The notes below the pieces were generated by a model, which saw only the letters and a program-made list of their open reading frames with translations, was not told the origin of the DNA and did no database searches. From positions 1 through 40,374 of the forward strand of contig NZ_PEOG01000054.1 of the NCBI RefSeq assembly GCF_002761755.1: 40,374 nt of DNA. The letters run 5' to 3'. Of this stretch, positions 1-7,885 are shown one piece after another (within the stretch, counting starts at the first letter, position 1; every line of letters begins with the position of its first letter). A program made the translations under genes and the position numbers. The DNA comes from Roseateles chitinivorans. GTDB lineage: Bacteria > Pseudomonadota > Gammaproteobacteria > Burkholderiales > Burkholderiaceae_C.

Positions 1-412
1 TTCTGTGGGCCCGCGGGTCCTGCTCGCGCAGCGCCTCGGCCCAGCTCTGGCCGCGCAGCAGCGCGCGCGCGGCCAGCGCGTCGATGGCGGCGTCGCCGGT
101 GATCTGGTTGGCCTGCGGGAGCGGGCTCGGCCCCAGCGCTGAAGCCAGGCTGCGGGTCGTCTCGATGCGCGGCTGCCAGCGCGAAAGCTTCATCCAGGCC
201 AGCCGGGCCGGCTGCAGGTGCTGCGCGAAGGGCAGCAGCAGCACCGCGTCGCGGGCCGCCAGGTCGTTCTCCTCCAGCCACTGCGCCGCGCGGCGGGCGA
301 CGCCGTCCCAGATCGCGGCACTGTTGTGGGCGGGGAGCAACGGGAAGTCGACGGTGGCCGGCGCGGCGCGCAGCGACGGCGGCAGGTCCGGAGCGTGGGG
401 CGTCCGGGGCAT
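1..412 (-). CDS. PD-(D/E)XK nuclease family protein (AddB-like), N-terminal part, truncated by window edge
   Basis: Reading the minus strand from an ATG at 412 gives an uninterrupted frame to the window edge (about 137 residues, starting MPRTPHAPDLPPSLR). It includes a Trp-rich stretch around 'WLEENDLAARDAVLLLPFAQHLQ' split over residues about 46-68 and 'LAWMKLSRWQPRIETT' just after. The catalytic PD-(D/E)XK domain would lie near the C terminus, outside the window. The family assignment is inferred from this N-terminal sequence and from gene order: in many Burkholderiales an AddB-like recombination nuclease gene lies beside a UvrD-type helicase gene and trxA-rho. If correct, it acts with that helicase in double-strand-break end processing. 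An in-frame TTG lies 24 bases upstream of the ATG as an alternative start. The plus-strand open frames here are shadows with implausible composition. Confidence 0.6.
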   Translation of the reverse strand, partial: MPRTPHAPDLPPSLRAAPATVDFPLLPAHNSAAIWDGVARRAAQWLEENDLAARDAVLLLPFAQHLQPARLAWMKLSRWQPRIETTRSLASALGPSPLPQANQITGDAAIDALAARALLRGQSWAEALREQDPRAHR

Positions 413-702
413 CGGCGAAGGCGGCGAGGTCGTCAAGGCGGTGGCGGACTCTGGCGAATGGGCGATGGCGAAATTCTGCGAATGGCGACGATAGCGAAAT
501 CCTCGACACCAGCGCCTTGAGATCCGCCTTGCGCACCGTCATGTGGCTGGAGCGCCTACTCGGGCCGAGGTTTCCGGGCTTGTGTGAGAATCTCCGCTCC
601 CCCTGCAACCCTGGGGCTCCCGAGGCGGCACACATTGTCGCCCGGCTGGCCGCCCAACCCGAGGCATCCGCCCGACAGGGACATCACGCAAGGACCATCT
701 CC
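413..702. promoter_or_regulatory. Divergent intergenic region between the nuclease gene and trxA
   Basis: About 290 bases without a credible gene. It must hold the divergent promoters of the nuclease gene and trxA. At about 455-505 there is a short imperfect repetition of GGCGA/GCGAAAT units. I cannot pick a convincing -35/-10 pair. A ribosome binding site (AAGGA, 690-694) precedes trxA. Confidence 0.4.
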
Positions 703-1032
703 ATGAGCAGCGAACAGATCAAACACATCTCCGACGCCTCGTTCGACAGCGACGTCATCCAGTCCGACAAGCCCGTGCTGGTGGACTACTGGGCCGAGTG
801 GTGCGGCCCCTGCAAGATGATCGCCCCCATCCTGGACGAAGTGGCCAAGGACTACGGCGACCGGCTGCAGATCGCCAAGCTCAATGTCGACGACAACCGC
901 GAGGTGCCCGCCAAGTTCGGCATCCGCGGCATCCCGACGCTGATGCTGTTCAAGGGCGGCCAGCTCGCCGCCACCAAGGTCGGCGCCCTGTCCAAGGCCC
1001 AGTTGACGTCGTTCCTGGACGCCCACCTATAA
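703..1032 (+). CDS. trxA: Thioredoxin 1
   Basis: A 109-residue protein matching the usual length of bacterial thioredoxin 1. It is the cytoplasmic disulfide reductase that receives electrons from thioredoxin reductase and reduces ribonucleotide reductase, PAPS reductase and damaged proteins. The active-site motif WCGPC lies in 'YWAEWCGPCKMIAP' at residues about 29-42, and the conserved cis-proline loop is seen in 'GIRGIPTLMLFKGG'. The frame is open upstream to 517, but the start at 703 (MSSEQIKHISD) is chosen because it begins at the canonical thioredoxin N terminus and follows AAGGA by eight bases. rho follows on the same strand 238 bases later. Identification is near certain. Confidence 0.98.
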   Translation: MSSEQIKHISDASFDSDVIQSDKPVLVDYWAEWCGPCKMIAPILDEVAKDYGDRLQIAKLNVDDNREVPAKFGIRGIPTLMLFKGGQLAATKVGALSKAQLTSFLDAHL

Positions 1033-1041
1033 TCATTCGAT

Positions 1042-1068
1042 CCGCCGGGGCCCACGCGGCCTCGGCGG
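1042..1068 (+). terminator. Hairpin between trxA and rho (weak terminator or rho-leader attenuator)
   Basis: CCGCCGGGGCC (1042-1052) and GGCCTCGGCGG (1058-1068) form an 11-bp stem with one G-U pair and a 5-base loop, ten bases after the trxA stop. No U-run follows, so it may be an attenuator or mRNA-stabilising structure rather than a complete intrinsic terminator. It starts the 238-base untranslated leader of rho. Confidence 0.5.
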
Positions 1069-1270
1069 TCAACTTGCCAACACGCCCTCTCGGGCCAGCG
1101 CGGCGTCTTCGGACGCCGTCGACATTCCGGGTGAGCGCGTGGACTCGGCGCCCAAGTCTCCACGCATTCTTTCCGTCCGCAGCAACGCGGCACGCGCGTC
1201 CCTTGGGCTCGCCGTTGTTTGTGTCCCTGGCCTTGGCAGGCCCTGGACGACAGACCGGGTCAACCCCCCC

Positions 1271-2533
1271 ATGCATCTTTCTGAACTGAAGGCGCTTCAC
1301 GTCTCCGCCCTGATCAAGATGGGCGAAGAGCTGGAGATCGACAACGTCGCTCGCATGCGCAAGCAGGAGCTGATGTTCGCGATCATGAAAAAGCGCGCCA
1401 AGGCCGGCGAGCAGGTCTTCGGCGACGGCGTCCTCGAAGTGCTGCCGGACGGCTTCGGCTTCCTGCGCTCGCCCGAGACCAGCTACATGGCGTCCACGGA
1501 CGACATCTACCTGTCGCCGAGCCAGATCCGCCGCTTCAACCTGCATACCGGCGACATGATCGAAGGCGAGGTCCGCGTCCCCAAGGACGGCGAACGCTAC
1601 TTCGCGCTGGTGAAGGTGGACCGGGTCAACGGCCTGACGCCGGAGGAGTCCAAGCACAAAATCATGTTCGAGAACTTGACGCCGCTCTTCCCCAAGGAGC
1701 AGTTCAAGCTCGAGCGCGACATCCGCGGCGAGGACAACATCACCAGCCGCATCATCGACCTGATCGCCCCGCTCGGTAAGGGCCAGCGCGCGCTGCTCGT
1801 GGCGCCGCCCAAGTCGGGCAAGACGATGATGATGCAGCACCTGGCGCACTCGATCGCGGCCAACTATCCCGACGCTCACCTGATGGTGCTGCTGGTGGAC
1901 GAGCGCCCCGAGGAAGTGACCGAGATGCAGCGCACCGTGCGCGGCGAGGTCATCAGCTCCACCTTCGACGAACCGGCCGCCCGCCACGTGCAGGTGGCCG
2001 AGATGGTCATCGAGCGCGCCAAGCGCCTGGTCGAGCTGAGAAAGGACGTGATCATCCTGCTGGACTCGATCACCCGCCTGGCCCGGGCCTACAACAACGT
2101 GCTGCCCAGCTCCGGCAAGGTGCTGACCGGCGGCGTGGACGCCAACGCGCTGCAGCGCCCCAAGCGCTTCTTCGGCGCGGCGCGCAACATCGAGGAAGGC
2201 GGCTCGCTGACCATCATCGGCACCGCGCTGGTGGACACCGGCTCCAAGATGGACGAGGTGATCTACGAGGAGTTCAAGGGCACCGGCAACTGCGAGATCC
2301 ACCTGGATCGCCGCATGGCCGAGAAGCGGGTCTACCCGTCGATCCTGCTGAACAAGTCGGGCACGCGCCGCGAGGAACTGCTGCTCAAGCCGGAGATCCT
2401 CCAGAAGGCCTGGATCCTGCGCAAGCTGCTCTACCCGATGGACGAGATCGAGGCGATGGAGTTCATCCTCGACAAGATGAAGTCCTCGAAGAACAACCAT
2501 GACTTCTTCGACATGATGCGCAGAGGCGGCTGA
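1271..2533 (+). CDS. rho: Transcription termination factor Rho
   Basis: A 420-residue RecA-type hexameric RNA helicase that binds C-rich nascent RNA and releases RNA polymerase. The N-terminal Rho domain (residues about 1-47) and the cold-shock-like RNA-binding domain with 'LPDGFGFLRSPETSY' (about 60-75) are followed by the ATPase core. That core has Walker A 'APPKSGKTMMM' (about 178-188), the Q-loop and R-loop region, 'ILLDSITRLARAYN' (about 262-275), and the C-terminal 'EAMEFILDKMKSSKNN'. The frame is open upstream to 1139, but the ATG at 1271 (MHLSELKALH) gives the standard betaproteobacterial length and N terminus. It is flanked by trxA and rpmE, the usual Burkholderiales order. A long leader precedes it, consistent with the autoregulated attenuation known for rho genes (an inference here). 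Confidence 0.98.
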   Translation: MHLSELKALHVSALIKMGEELEIDNVARMRKQELMFAIMKKRAKAGEQVFGDGVLEVLPDGFGFLRSPETSYMASTDDIYLSPSQIRRFNLHTGDMIEGEVRVPKDGERYFALVKVDRVNGLTPEESKHKIMFENLTPLFPKEQFKLERDIRGEDNITSRIIDLIAPLGKGQRALLVAPPKSGKTMMMQHLAHSIAANYPDAHLMVLLVDERPEEVTEMQRTVRGEVISSTFDEPAARHVQVAEMVIERAKRLVELRKDVIILLDSITRLARAYNNVLPSSGKVLTGGVDANALQRPKRFFGAARNIEEGGSLTIIGTALVDTGSKMDEVIYEEFKGTGNCEIHLDRRMAEKRVYPSILLNKSGTRREELLLKPEILQKAWILRKLLYPMDEIEAMEFILDKMKSSKNNHDFFDMMRRGG

Positions 2534-2557
2534 TACCGGCCCTGCCAAGGACTTCAC

Positions 2558-2590
2558 GGAAGCCGCCCTCTGGGCGGCTTCCTGCATTTC
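2558..2590 (+). terminator. Intrinsic terminator of rho
   Basis: GGAAGCCGCCC (2558-2568), loop TCT, GGGCGGCTTCC (2572-2582): a perfect 11-bp stem beginning 24 bases after the rho stop. It is followed by TGCATTTC, a short imperfect U-tract. A TATACT hexamer at 2594-2599 just after it is a plausible -10 for rpmE, though no good -35 is seen. Confidence 0.75.
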
Positions 2591-2673
2591 AGCTATACTC
2601 CGCGTTTTTCCGCTGTCGACAAGTGCACTGCAAGGGGCGGTGTGGCTGGCGGCACTGCAGCGAGGTAAGCGAG

Positions 2674-2937
2674 ATGGCCAAAGAAGGCATTCACCCCAAC
2701 TACCGTGACGTGGTCTTCGTGGACCAGTCCAACGGCGCCCAGTTCATCATCCGCTCGACGGTGGTGACCAAGGAATCGATCAAGCTGGACGACGGCCGCG
2801 AACTGCCGCTGGTCAAGCTGGAAACCTCCAGCGAATCGCACCCGTTCTACACCGGCACGCAGAAGAGCGTCGACAGCCTGGGTGGCCGCGTCGAGAAGTT
2901 CCGCAACAAGTTTGCGAACCTGCGCAAGAAGGCCTGA
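2674..2937 (+). CDS. rpmE: 50S ribosomal protein L31 type B (bL31, zinc-free form)
   Basis: An 87-residue L31 protein of the large ribosomal subunit. It starts 'MAKEGIHPNYRDVVFVDQS' and contains the diagnostic 'SSESHPFYTGTQKSVDS' and a basic tail 'KFRNKFANLRKKA'. No cysteines are present, so it is the type B (zinc-independent, YkgM/RpmE2-like) paralogue rather than the CxxC form. In many bacteria this form is induced under zinc limitation; in Burkholderiales it is commonly the gene downstream of rho. The frame is open to 2623, but the ATG at 2674 is preceded by GAGG and matches the family N terminus. Confidence 0.96.
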   Translation: MAKEGIHPNYRDVVFVDQSNGAQFIIRSTVVTKESIKLDDGRELPLVKLETSSESHPFYTGTQKSVDSLGGRVEKFRNKFANLRKKA

Positions 2938-2949
2938 GCGCCCTCCCCG

Positions 2950-3006
2950 ACCGGATGTCCGCATCCGGTCACCGCGAAGAAGGCAGCCCCACCGGCTGCC
3001 TTTTTT
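2950..3006 (+). terminator. Tandem hairpins and intrinsic terminator of rpmE
   Basis: A first perfect hairpin, ACCGGATG (2950-2957)/CATCCGGT (2962-2969), is followed by a canonical terminator. This has AAGGCAGCC (2980-2988), a short loop and GGCTGCCTT, running straight into six Ts (3001-3006). Confidence 0.9.
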
Positions 3007-3185
3007 CATGGTGCCCCGCGGCGGCGCGTCACCTCGCCCGGAAGCGCCCCCCGCTGCATCGCTCCCGCCCGGTACAGGGCGTCACGGCCCTTTACCGTGC
3101 GCGCTGTCGGCAGAGTCGTCCTGAGGGCGCCGAAGCTGCGGCATGATGCGCACCGGCATCCACAACGACAACGAGACAGACGCGC

Positions 3186-4835
3186 ATGAATCTGCCCACC
3201 CCGGCCGTCGTGGCCGAGCGCAGCACGCACCCGATCCCTCGCTGGGCCCTGCTGCTGCTGTGCGCGGCCTACGTGCTGCCCGGCCTGTTCGGCCGTGACC
3301 CGTGGCGCAACGCCGATCTCACCGCCTACGGCTTCATCGCCAGCATCGCGCAGGGCCATGCGCCCTGGCTGCAGCCGGCGATCGCCGGCCTGCCCGCCGA
3401 TGGTGGCCTGCTGCCTTACTGGGTCGGCGCGCTGGGCATCAAGCTGCTGCCCTTCCTGGAGCCGTCGGTGGCGGCGCGGATTCCCTTCGGCCTGATGCTG
3501 GCAGCGGTGCTGGCGCTGGCCTGGTACAGCTGCCTGCACCTGGCCCGCACCGAGGCCGCCCAGCCGGTCGCGTTCGCCTTCGGTGGCGAGGCGCATGCGG
3601 TCGACTACGCCCGCGCCATGGCCGACGGCTGCCTGCTGGCGCTGATCGCCAGCGTCGGTCTGCTGCGACTGGGCCACGAGATCACGCCGGAGATCCTCCA
3701 GCTGCTGGGCATCACCTTGTTCGTCTACAGCCTCGCGGCGCTGCCGTTCCGTCAATGGAAGGCGCGCGCCGCGATGCTCGCCGCGCTGCCCGTGCTCGCG
3801 ACCAGCGGTGCGCCAGCCGTCGCGCTGGCCCTGTCCGTCGGCGCGCTGTGGCTTTGCTATCGCTCCACCTACGAGGACGCGCGCAAGTTCCTGCCCTGGA
3901 TCCTCGGCGCGATGGCGCTGGCGGCGCTCGTGGCCTGGCCGATGCATGGCTGGGCCTGGCGCGTGAAGGCCAGCGAACGCAGCGTGCTGGACTGGCTGCG
4001 CCTGCTGGGCTGGTTCTGCTGGCCGGCCTGGCCGCTGGCGGCGTGGTCTCTGTGGCGCTGGCGCTCGCACCTGATGCGGCGCCACCTGTCGGTGCCATTG
4101 CTGGCTTCGCTGGTGCCGCTGCTGACCAGCCTGCTGATGGGCGCCGACGACCGCGCCATGCTGCTCGCGCTGCCGCCGCTGGCGGTGCTGGCGAGCTTCG
4201 CGCTGCCGACCTTCCAACGCAGCGCCAGCGCGCTGCTCGACTGGTTCTCGGTGTTCTTCTTCACCGCCGGCGCGATCTTCCTGTGGCTGTACTACACCGC
4301 CTTGCAGATCGGCTGGCCGGCCAAGTTCCTGGCCAACGTGCGCAAGCTGGCTCAAGGCTACGAGCCCGAATTCAGCCTGCTCACGTTCGTGCTGGCGCTG
4401 CTGGGCACGCTGGCCTGGCTGTGGCTGGTGCGTTGGCGCACCGCCCGCCACCGCCACGCGATCTGGAAGAGCCTGGCCTTGCCGGCCGGGGGCGTGGCGC
4501 TGGCGTGGCTGCTGGCGATGACGCTGGGGCTGCATCCACTGAACTACGCGCGCAGCAACAAGCCGCTGGTCGACCGCATCGCGGCCCACCTGCCGAAGGA
4601 GGTCGACTGCATTGCCGCACCGAGCCTGCCGACGCATGCGCTGGCGGCGCTGGAGTTCCAGGGCCATTGGCGCGTCGATGCGACCCGGGGCCTCGACCGC
4701 ACGGACTGCGCGGTCGCGATCTCCGTGCAGGCGGAGGGTACGCCGACGCCGCCGAGCGGCTGGAAGGTCCTCGGCGTCGTCCGTCGCCCGACGGACCGAT
4801 TCGCCACCTACCTGGTCATGCAGAAGGACCGCTGA
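3186..4835 (+). CDS. Polytopic membrane protein, ArnT/PMT-like glycosyltransferase (GT-C fold), function unproven
   Basis: A 549-residue protein with about 10-12 hydrophobic segments, the first at residues about 19-35. The N-terminal third resembles ArnT/PMT-type lipid-linked sugar transferases in layout: TM1, a loop 'GRDPWRNADLTAYGFIASI' (about 36-54), then 'LLPYWVGALGIKLL' and a second helix bundle. In ArnT the first periplasmic loop carries an acidic DE pair that binds metal and the lipid phosphate. Here the corresponding stretch reads 'RNADLTAYG', with a single Asp, so catalysis should not be assumed. The C-terminal about 100 residues are soluble. It stands alone between rpmE and the convergent phoR and could modify envelope glycans. 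Specificity cannot be read from the sequence. Confidence 0.65.
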   Translation: MNLPTPAVVAERSTHPIPRWALLLLCAAYVLPGLFGRDPWRNADLTAYGFIASIAQGHAPWLQPAIAGLPADGGLLPYWVGALGIKLLPFLEPSVAARIPFGLMLAAVLALAWYSCLHLARTEAAQPVAFAFGGEAHAVDYARAMADGCLLALIASVGLLRLGHEITPEILQLLGITLFVYSLAALPFRQWKARAAMLAALPVLATSGAPAVALALSVGALWLCYRSTYEDARKFLPWILGAMALAALVAWPMHGWAWRVKASERSVLDWLRLLGWFCWPAWPLAAWSLWRWRSHLMRRHLSVPLLASLVPLLTSLLMGADDRAMLLALPPLAVLASFALPTFQRSASALLDWFSVFFFTAGAIFLWLYYTALQIGWPAKFLANVRKLAQGYEPEFSLLTFVLALLGTLAWLWLVRWRTARHRHAIWKSLALPAGGVALAWLLAMTLGLHPLNYARSNKPLVDRIAAHLPKEVDCIAAPSLPTHALAALEFQGHWRVDATRGLDRTDCAVAISVQAEGTPTPPSGWKVLGVVRRPTDRFATYLVMQKDR

Positions 4836-4884
4836 CCCGCTCTGGGGCATTTCCCCGACGCCATCCCGGCGCCGCCGAAAAGCC

Positions 4885-6264
4885 TCAGAGCCCGCCGCCC
4901 CCGGCCAATGCCGCAGGCGCGGATTCCTCCCCGATCGCCGGCGCATCGGCCAATCGGACGCGCGTGGCCGGGAACTTGAGCCGGAAGCTGGAGCCCTTGC
5001 CGGGCTCGCTGTCGATGCGCAGTTCCCCGCCATGGCGCTGGACCACATGCTTGACGATCGACAGCCCGAGCCCGGTGCCACCGGTGTCGCGCGAGCGGCT
5101 GCCGTCGACGCGATAGAAGCGCTCCGTGAGCCGCGGCAGGTGTTCGCGCGCGATGCCGGGGCCGTTGTCGATGACCGAGATCTCGCCGCCATGGTCCGGC
5201 ATCCAGCGCCATTGCAGCTCGATGCGCCCGCCTTCCGGCGTGTAGCGCACCGCGTTGCTGACCAGGTTGGCGATCGCGCTGAGGATCTCGGTCTCGACGC
5301 CTGCCAGCTCGACGCCGGTCTGGCGCTCGCAGACCAGTTCATGCCGCCCGTTGGAGAGCGCCTGCGCGTCGGCGCCGACGCGCGACAGCAGCGGATCCAG
5401 CGCGATCCAGTGGTCGGCGGCTGGACGGGGACTGCCCTCGAGTTGCGCCAGCGTCAGCAGATCGCCGACGAGCGTCTGCATCCGCGTCGTCTGCTGCTGC
5501 ATCAAGTGCAGGACACGCTTGCGCTCGGCCTCGGTCAGCTGCAGGCTGGCCATCGTCTCGATGAAGCCGGCCAGCACCGTCAGCGGCGTGCGGATCTCGT
5601 GCGACACATTGGCGACGAAGTCGCGCCGCATCGACTCGTTGCGCTCGCGATCCGTCACGTCCAGCGACAGCACCAGCTTGCGCGATTCCCCGCCGACGCC
5701 GTAATCGCGCACCAGCACCTGCAGCGTGGATTTGGCGCGGGTGTTGGTCAGCGTCAGCGGTTGCTGGAAGTTGCCGCTCTGCAGGTAGGACACGAAGGCC
5801 GGGTAACGGACCAGGTTGGTGATCCGCTGCAGCTTGTCGCGCTGTGGGTCCAGCGAGAAATGATCGCCGGCGACGACGTTGCACCACTGGATGTGGTCCT
5901 GCCCGTCGAGCAGGATCACGCCGTTGGGCGACGCCTCGATCGCCTGCAGGAACTGCTCGAGCTGCTGGCGCTCACGGTCATAACGCCGCTCGCGGTCGCG
6001 CAGGCCGCGCTCGACGCGGTAGGCCATCTCGCCCCAGAGGCCGGCCAGCCGCGGCGCGTCCTCATGCTGGTCGCCGCGCAGCCAGGTCACCAGCCGATGC
6101 GCCCGCGCCGCGTCCCAGACCGCCATCAGGATGACGGCCGTCCCCGCCGCCAGCGCCGCGGCGAGCTGCGGCATCCGCATCCATTCGCCCAGCCAGTAGC
6201 CCAGTCCGCCCGCCACGCCGGTTCCCAACACCAGCATCAGCACCCGCGACAACATCCATGCCAT
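4885..6264 (-). CDS. phoR: Phosphate regulon sensor histidine kinase PhoR
   Basis: A 459-residue inner-membrane kinase that phosphorylates PhoB when phosphate is scarce. Two N-terminal membrane helices (residues about 5-25 and 33-52) are followed by a basic linker and a PAS domain (about 103-205, 'ASPNGVILLDGQDHIQWCN'). The HisKA H-box is 'FVANVSHEIRTPLTVLAGF' with phospho-acceptor His222. The HATPase domain shows the N box 'NLVSNAVRYTPEGG' and the G boxes 'DNGPGIAREHL' and 'GGTGLGLSIVKHVV'. This layout is standard PhoR. It lies 10 bases downstream of phoB and is the last gene of the minus-strand Pst/Pho block; an in-frame second ATG occurs at 6255. It converges with the membrane-protein gene, leaving 49 bases between stops. 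Confidence 0.96.
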   Translation of the reverse strand: MAWMLSRVLMLVLGTGVAGGLGYWLGEWMRMPQLAAALAAGTAVILMAVWDAARAHRLVTWLRGDQHEDAPRLAGLWGEMAYRVERGLRDRERRYDRERQQLEQFLQAIEASPNGVILLDGQDHIQWCNVVAGDHFSLDPQRDKLQRITNLVRYPAFVSYLQSGNFQQPLTLTNTRAKSTLQVLVRDYGVGGESRKLVLSLDVTDRERNESMRRDFVANVSHEIRTPLTVLAGFIETMASLQLTEAERKRVLHLMQQQTTRMQTLVGDLLTLAQLEGSPRPAADHWIALDPLLSRVGADAQALSNGRHELVCERQTGVELAGVETEILSAIANLVSNAVRYTPEGGRIELQWRWMPDHGGEISVIDNGPGIAREHLPRLTERFYRVDGSRSRDTGGTGLGLSIVKHVVQRHGGELRIDSEPGKGSSFRLKFPATRVRLADAPAIGEESAPAALAGGGGL

Positions 6265-6274
6265 GGACGCGTCC

Positions 6275-6976
6275 TCAGGCCGACAGGGCGCTGCTCTGCT
6301 GGGTCAGTCGGTAGCCGGCGCCGCGCACCGTCTCGATCATGCGGGCGCAGCTGACCTTCTCCAGCGCCTCGCGCAGGCGCTTGACGTGGACATCGACGGT
6401 GCGTTCCTCGATGAACACGTGGTCGCCCCAGACGCGGTCCAGCAGCTGCGAACGGCTGTGCACGCGCTCCGGGTGCGTCATGAAGAAATGCAGCAGGCGG
6501 AACTCGGTCGGGCCCAGCTTGACCTCCACGCCCTCGCGGCTGACACGTCGCGTGCCCGGATCCAGGACCAGGCCGCCGACCTCGACCGCCGTGTCCAGCG
6601 CCTCGGGCGCCTTGCGGCGCAGCACCGCGCGGATGCGGGCCAGCAGCTCGTTGGTGGAGAACGGCTTGGTCAGGTAGTCGTCGGCGCCGGCGTCCAGGCC
6701 GGACACCTTGTCGACCTCTTCCGCGCGCGCCGTCAGCAGGATGATGGGCAGCTCGCGGGTGCGGGTCGCGCCACGCCATTGGCGCGCCAGCGCCAGGCCG
6801 GTCTGGCCTGGCAGCATCCAGTCGAGCACGACCAGATCGGGCAGCACGCGGTCCACTTCCAACTGCGCCTGCTCGGCATTGCCGGCCAGCGTCACTTCGT
6901 AGCCGGCGTGGCGCAGGTTGATGGAGATCAGCTCGGCGATGGCGGATTCGTCCTCGACGACCAGGATGCGACTCAT
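6275..6976 (-). CDS. phoB: Phosphate regulon response regulator PhoB
   Basis: A 233-residue OmpR/PhoB-family transcription factor. The receiver domain begins 'MSRILVVEDESAIAELI' with the acidic pocket. The phospho-acceptor Asp lies in 'PDLVVLDWMLPGQTG' (about residue 54) and the conserved Lys in 'LTKPFSTNELLARI'. The C-terminal winged helix (about 130-228) includes 'GPTEFRLLHFFMTHPERVHSRSQL' split across two helices and 'EERTVDVHVKRLREAL'. It binds Pho boxes, good examples of which lie upstream of pstS in this window. It is followed by phoR after 10 bases, so the pair is probably co-translated. AGGAG precedes the start. Confidence 0.97.
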   Translation of the reverse strand: MSRILVVEDESAIAELISINLRHAGYEVTLAGNAEQAQLEVDRVLPDLVVLDWMLPGQTGLALARQWRGATRTRELPIILLTARAEEVDKVSGLDAGADDYLTKPFSTNELLARIRAVLRRKAPEALDTAVEVGGLVLDPGTRRVSREGVEVKLGPTEFRLLHFFMTHPERVHSRSQLLDRVWGDHVFIEERTVDVHVKRLREALEKVSCARMIETVRGAGYRLTQQSSALSA

Positions 6977-7059
6977 GCGGGGTAACTCCTCTTATTCGGT
7001 CCCGCCGGTCCTGACACCCCGATCGGGGCCGGGCCGGACGGGAGGATCGCGATCGGTGC

Positions 7060-7767
7060 TCAGCGCACCATGTGCTCGACGGCGTCGGGCGAGTTGTGGC
7101 GGACGTCGGTGCCCTTGACCACGTAGATGATGACTTCGGCCAGGTTCTTGGCGTGGTCGCCCACCCGTTCGATCGCCTTGGCGACGAACACCAGATCGAT
7201 CGACGACGAGATGGTGCGCGGGTCTTCCATCATGTAAGTGATGAGCTTGCGCATCAGGCCGTCGAACTCCTTGTCGATCTGGTCGTCGGCCTTGAGCACT
7301 TCCAGCGCGCGGTCGACATCCAGTCGCGCGAACGCGTCCAGCGCCTTGCGCAGCTGCGCGGTGGCCAGTTCGGCCTCATAAGACAGGTCCGACATCGGCA
7401 GGCGCAGCCGGCTCGACACGCCGGTGTTGATCAGGCGCTGCACGGTGCGGGCGATGCGGGCGGCCTCGTCGCCGACGCGCTCGAGGTTGGCGATCGTCTT
7501 GGACACGGCGATCAGCAGGCGCAGGTCCCGCGCGGTGGGCTGGCGGCGGGCAATGATCGTCGACAGGTCGCGATCAATCTCGATCTCCATCGTGTTGACG
7601 ATCTCCTCCTGCTTGAGGACGTGGCTGGCGATGTCGCCGCTGAACGTGCCCAGCGCCTCGACGGCCTGCGCGACCTGCGATTCGACCAGGCCGCCCATCT
7701 CCAGCACGCGGGTGGAAATGCCGCTGAGCTCGGCGTCGAACTGGGTGGAGAGATGTTTATCTGTCAT
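7060..7767 (-). CDS. phoU: Phosphate signalling complex protein PhoU
   Basis: A 235-residue all-helical protein made of two PhoU three-helix repeats. Metal-cluster motifs occur in each: 'LKQEEIVNTMEIEIDRDL' in the first and 'KADDQIDKEFDGLMRKL' in the second. The family links PstB transport status to PhoR and keeps the kinase off when phosphate is plentiful. The typical motif 'AKAIERVGDHAKNLAEVIIYVV' lies at residues about 190-211. It sits between pstB (118 bases upstream) and phoB (83 bases downstream), the normal place in the operon. The start MTDKHLSTQFDAEL is preceded by a good AGGAG. Confidence 0.97.
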   Translation of the reverse strand: MTDKHLSTQFDAELSGISTRVLEMGGLVESQVAQAVEALGTFSGDIASHVLKQEEIVNTMEIEIDRDLSTIIARRQPTARDLRLLIAVSKTIANLERVGDEAARIARTVQRLINTGVSSRLRLPMSDLSYEAELATAQLRKALDAFARLDVDRALEVLKADDQIDKEFDGLMRKLITYMMEDPRTISSSIDLVFVAKAIERVGDHAKNLAEVIIYVVKGTDVRHNSPDAVEHMVR

Positions 7768-7885
7768 TTCGGTTCTCCTAACTTGATCGGCTCTTAGCTA
7801 CCGCCTCCCCAGCCATGGTGCGCGAGACGCGCCATGGCCTTCGGCCGGCGTCGGACAGGCCGCAGGGCCCGTCCTCGGTCCGGCC

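Noticed and set aside
950..2587. A 545-codon minus-strand frame across rho, and similar long frames opposite ftsH, pst and sctV genes.
   Set aside because: These are antisense shadows typical of GC-rich DNA; the plus-strand or opposing genes are unmistakable conserved proteins.
7812..7838. GCCATGG/CCATGGC inverted repeat between pstB and phoU.
   Set aside because: Seven pairs with a long GC-rich loop and no U-run; no reason to assign it a function beyond chance in a 118-base gap.
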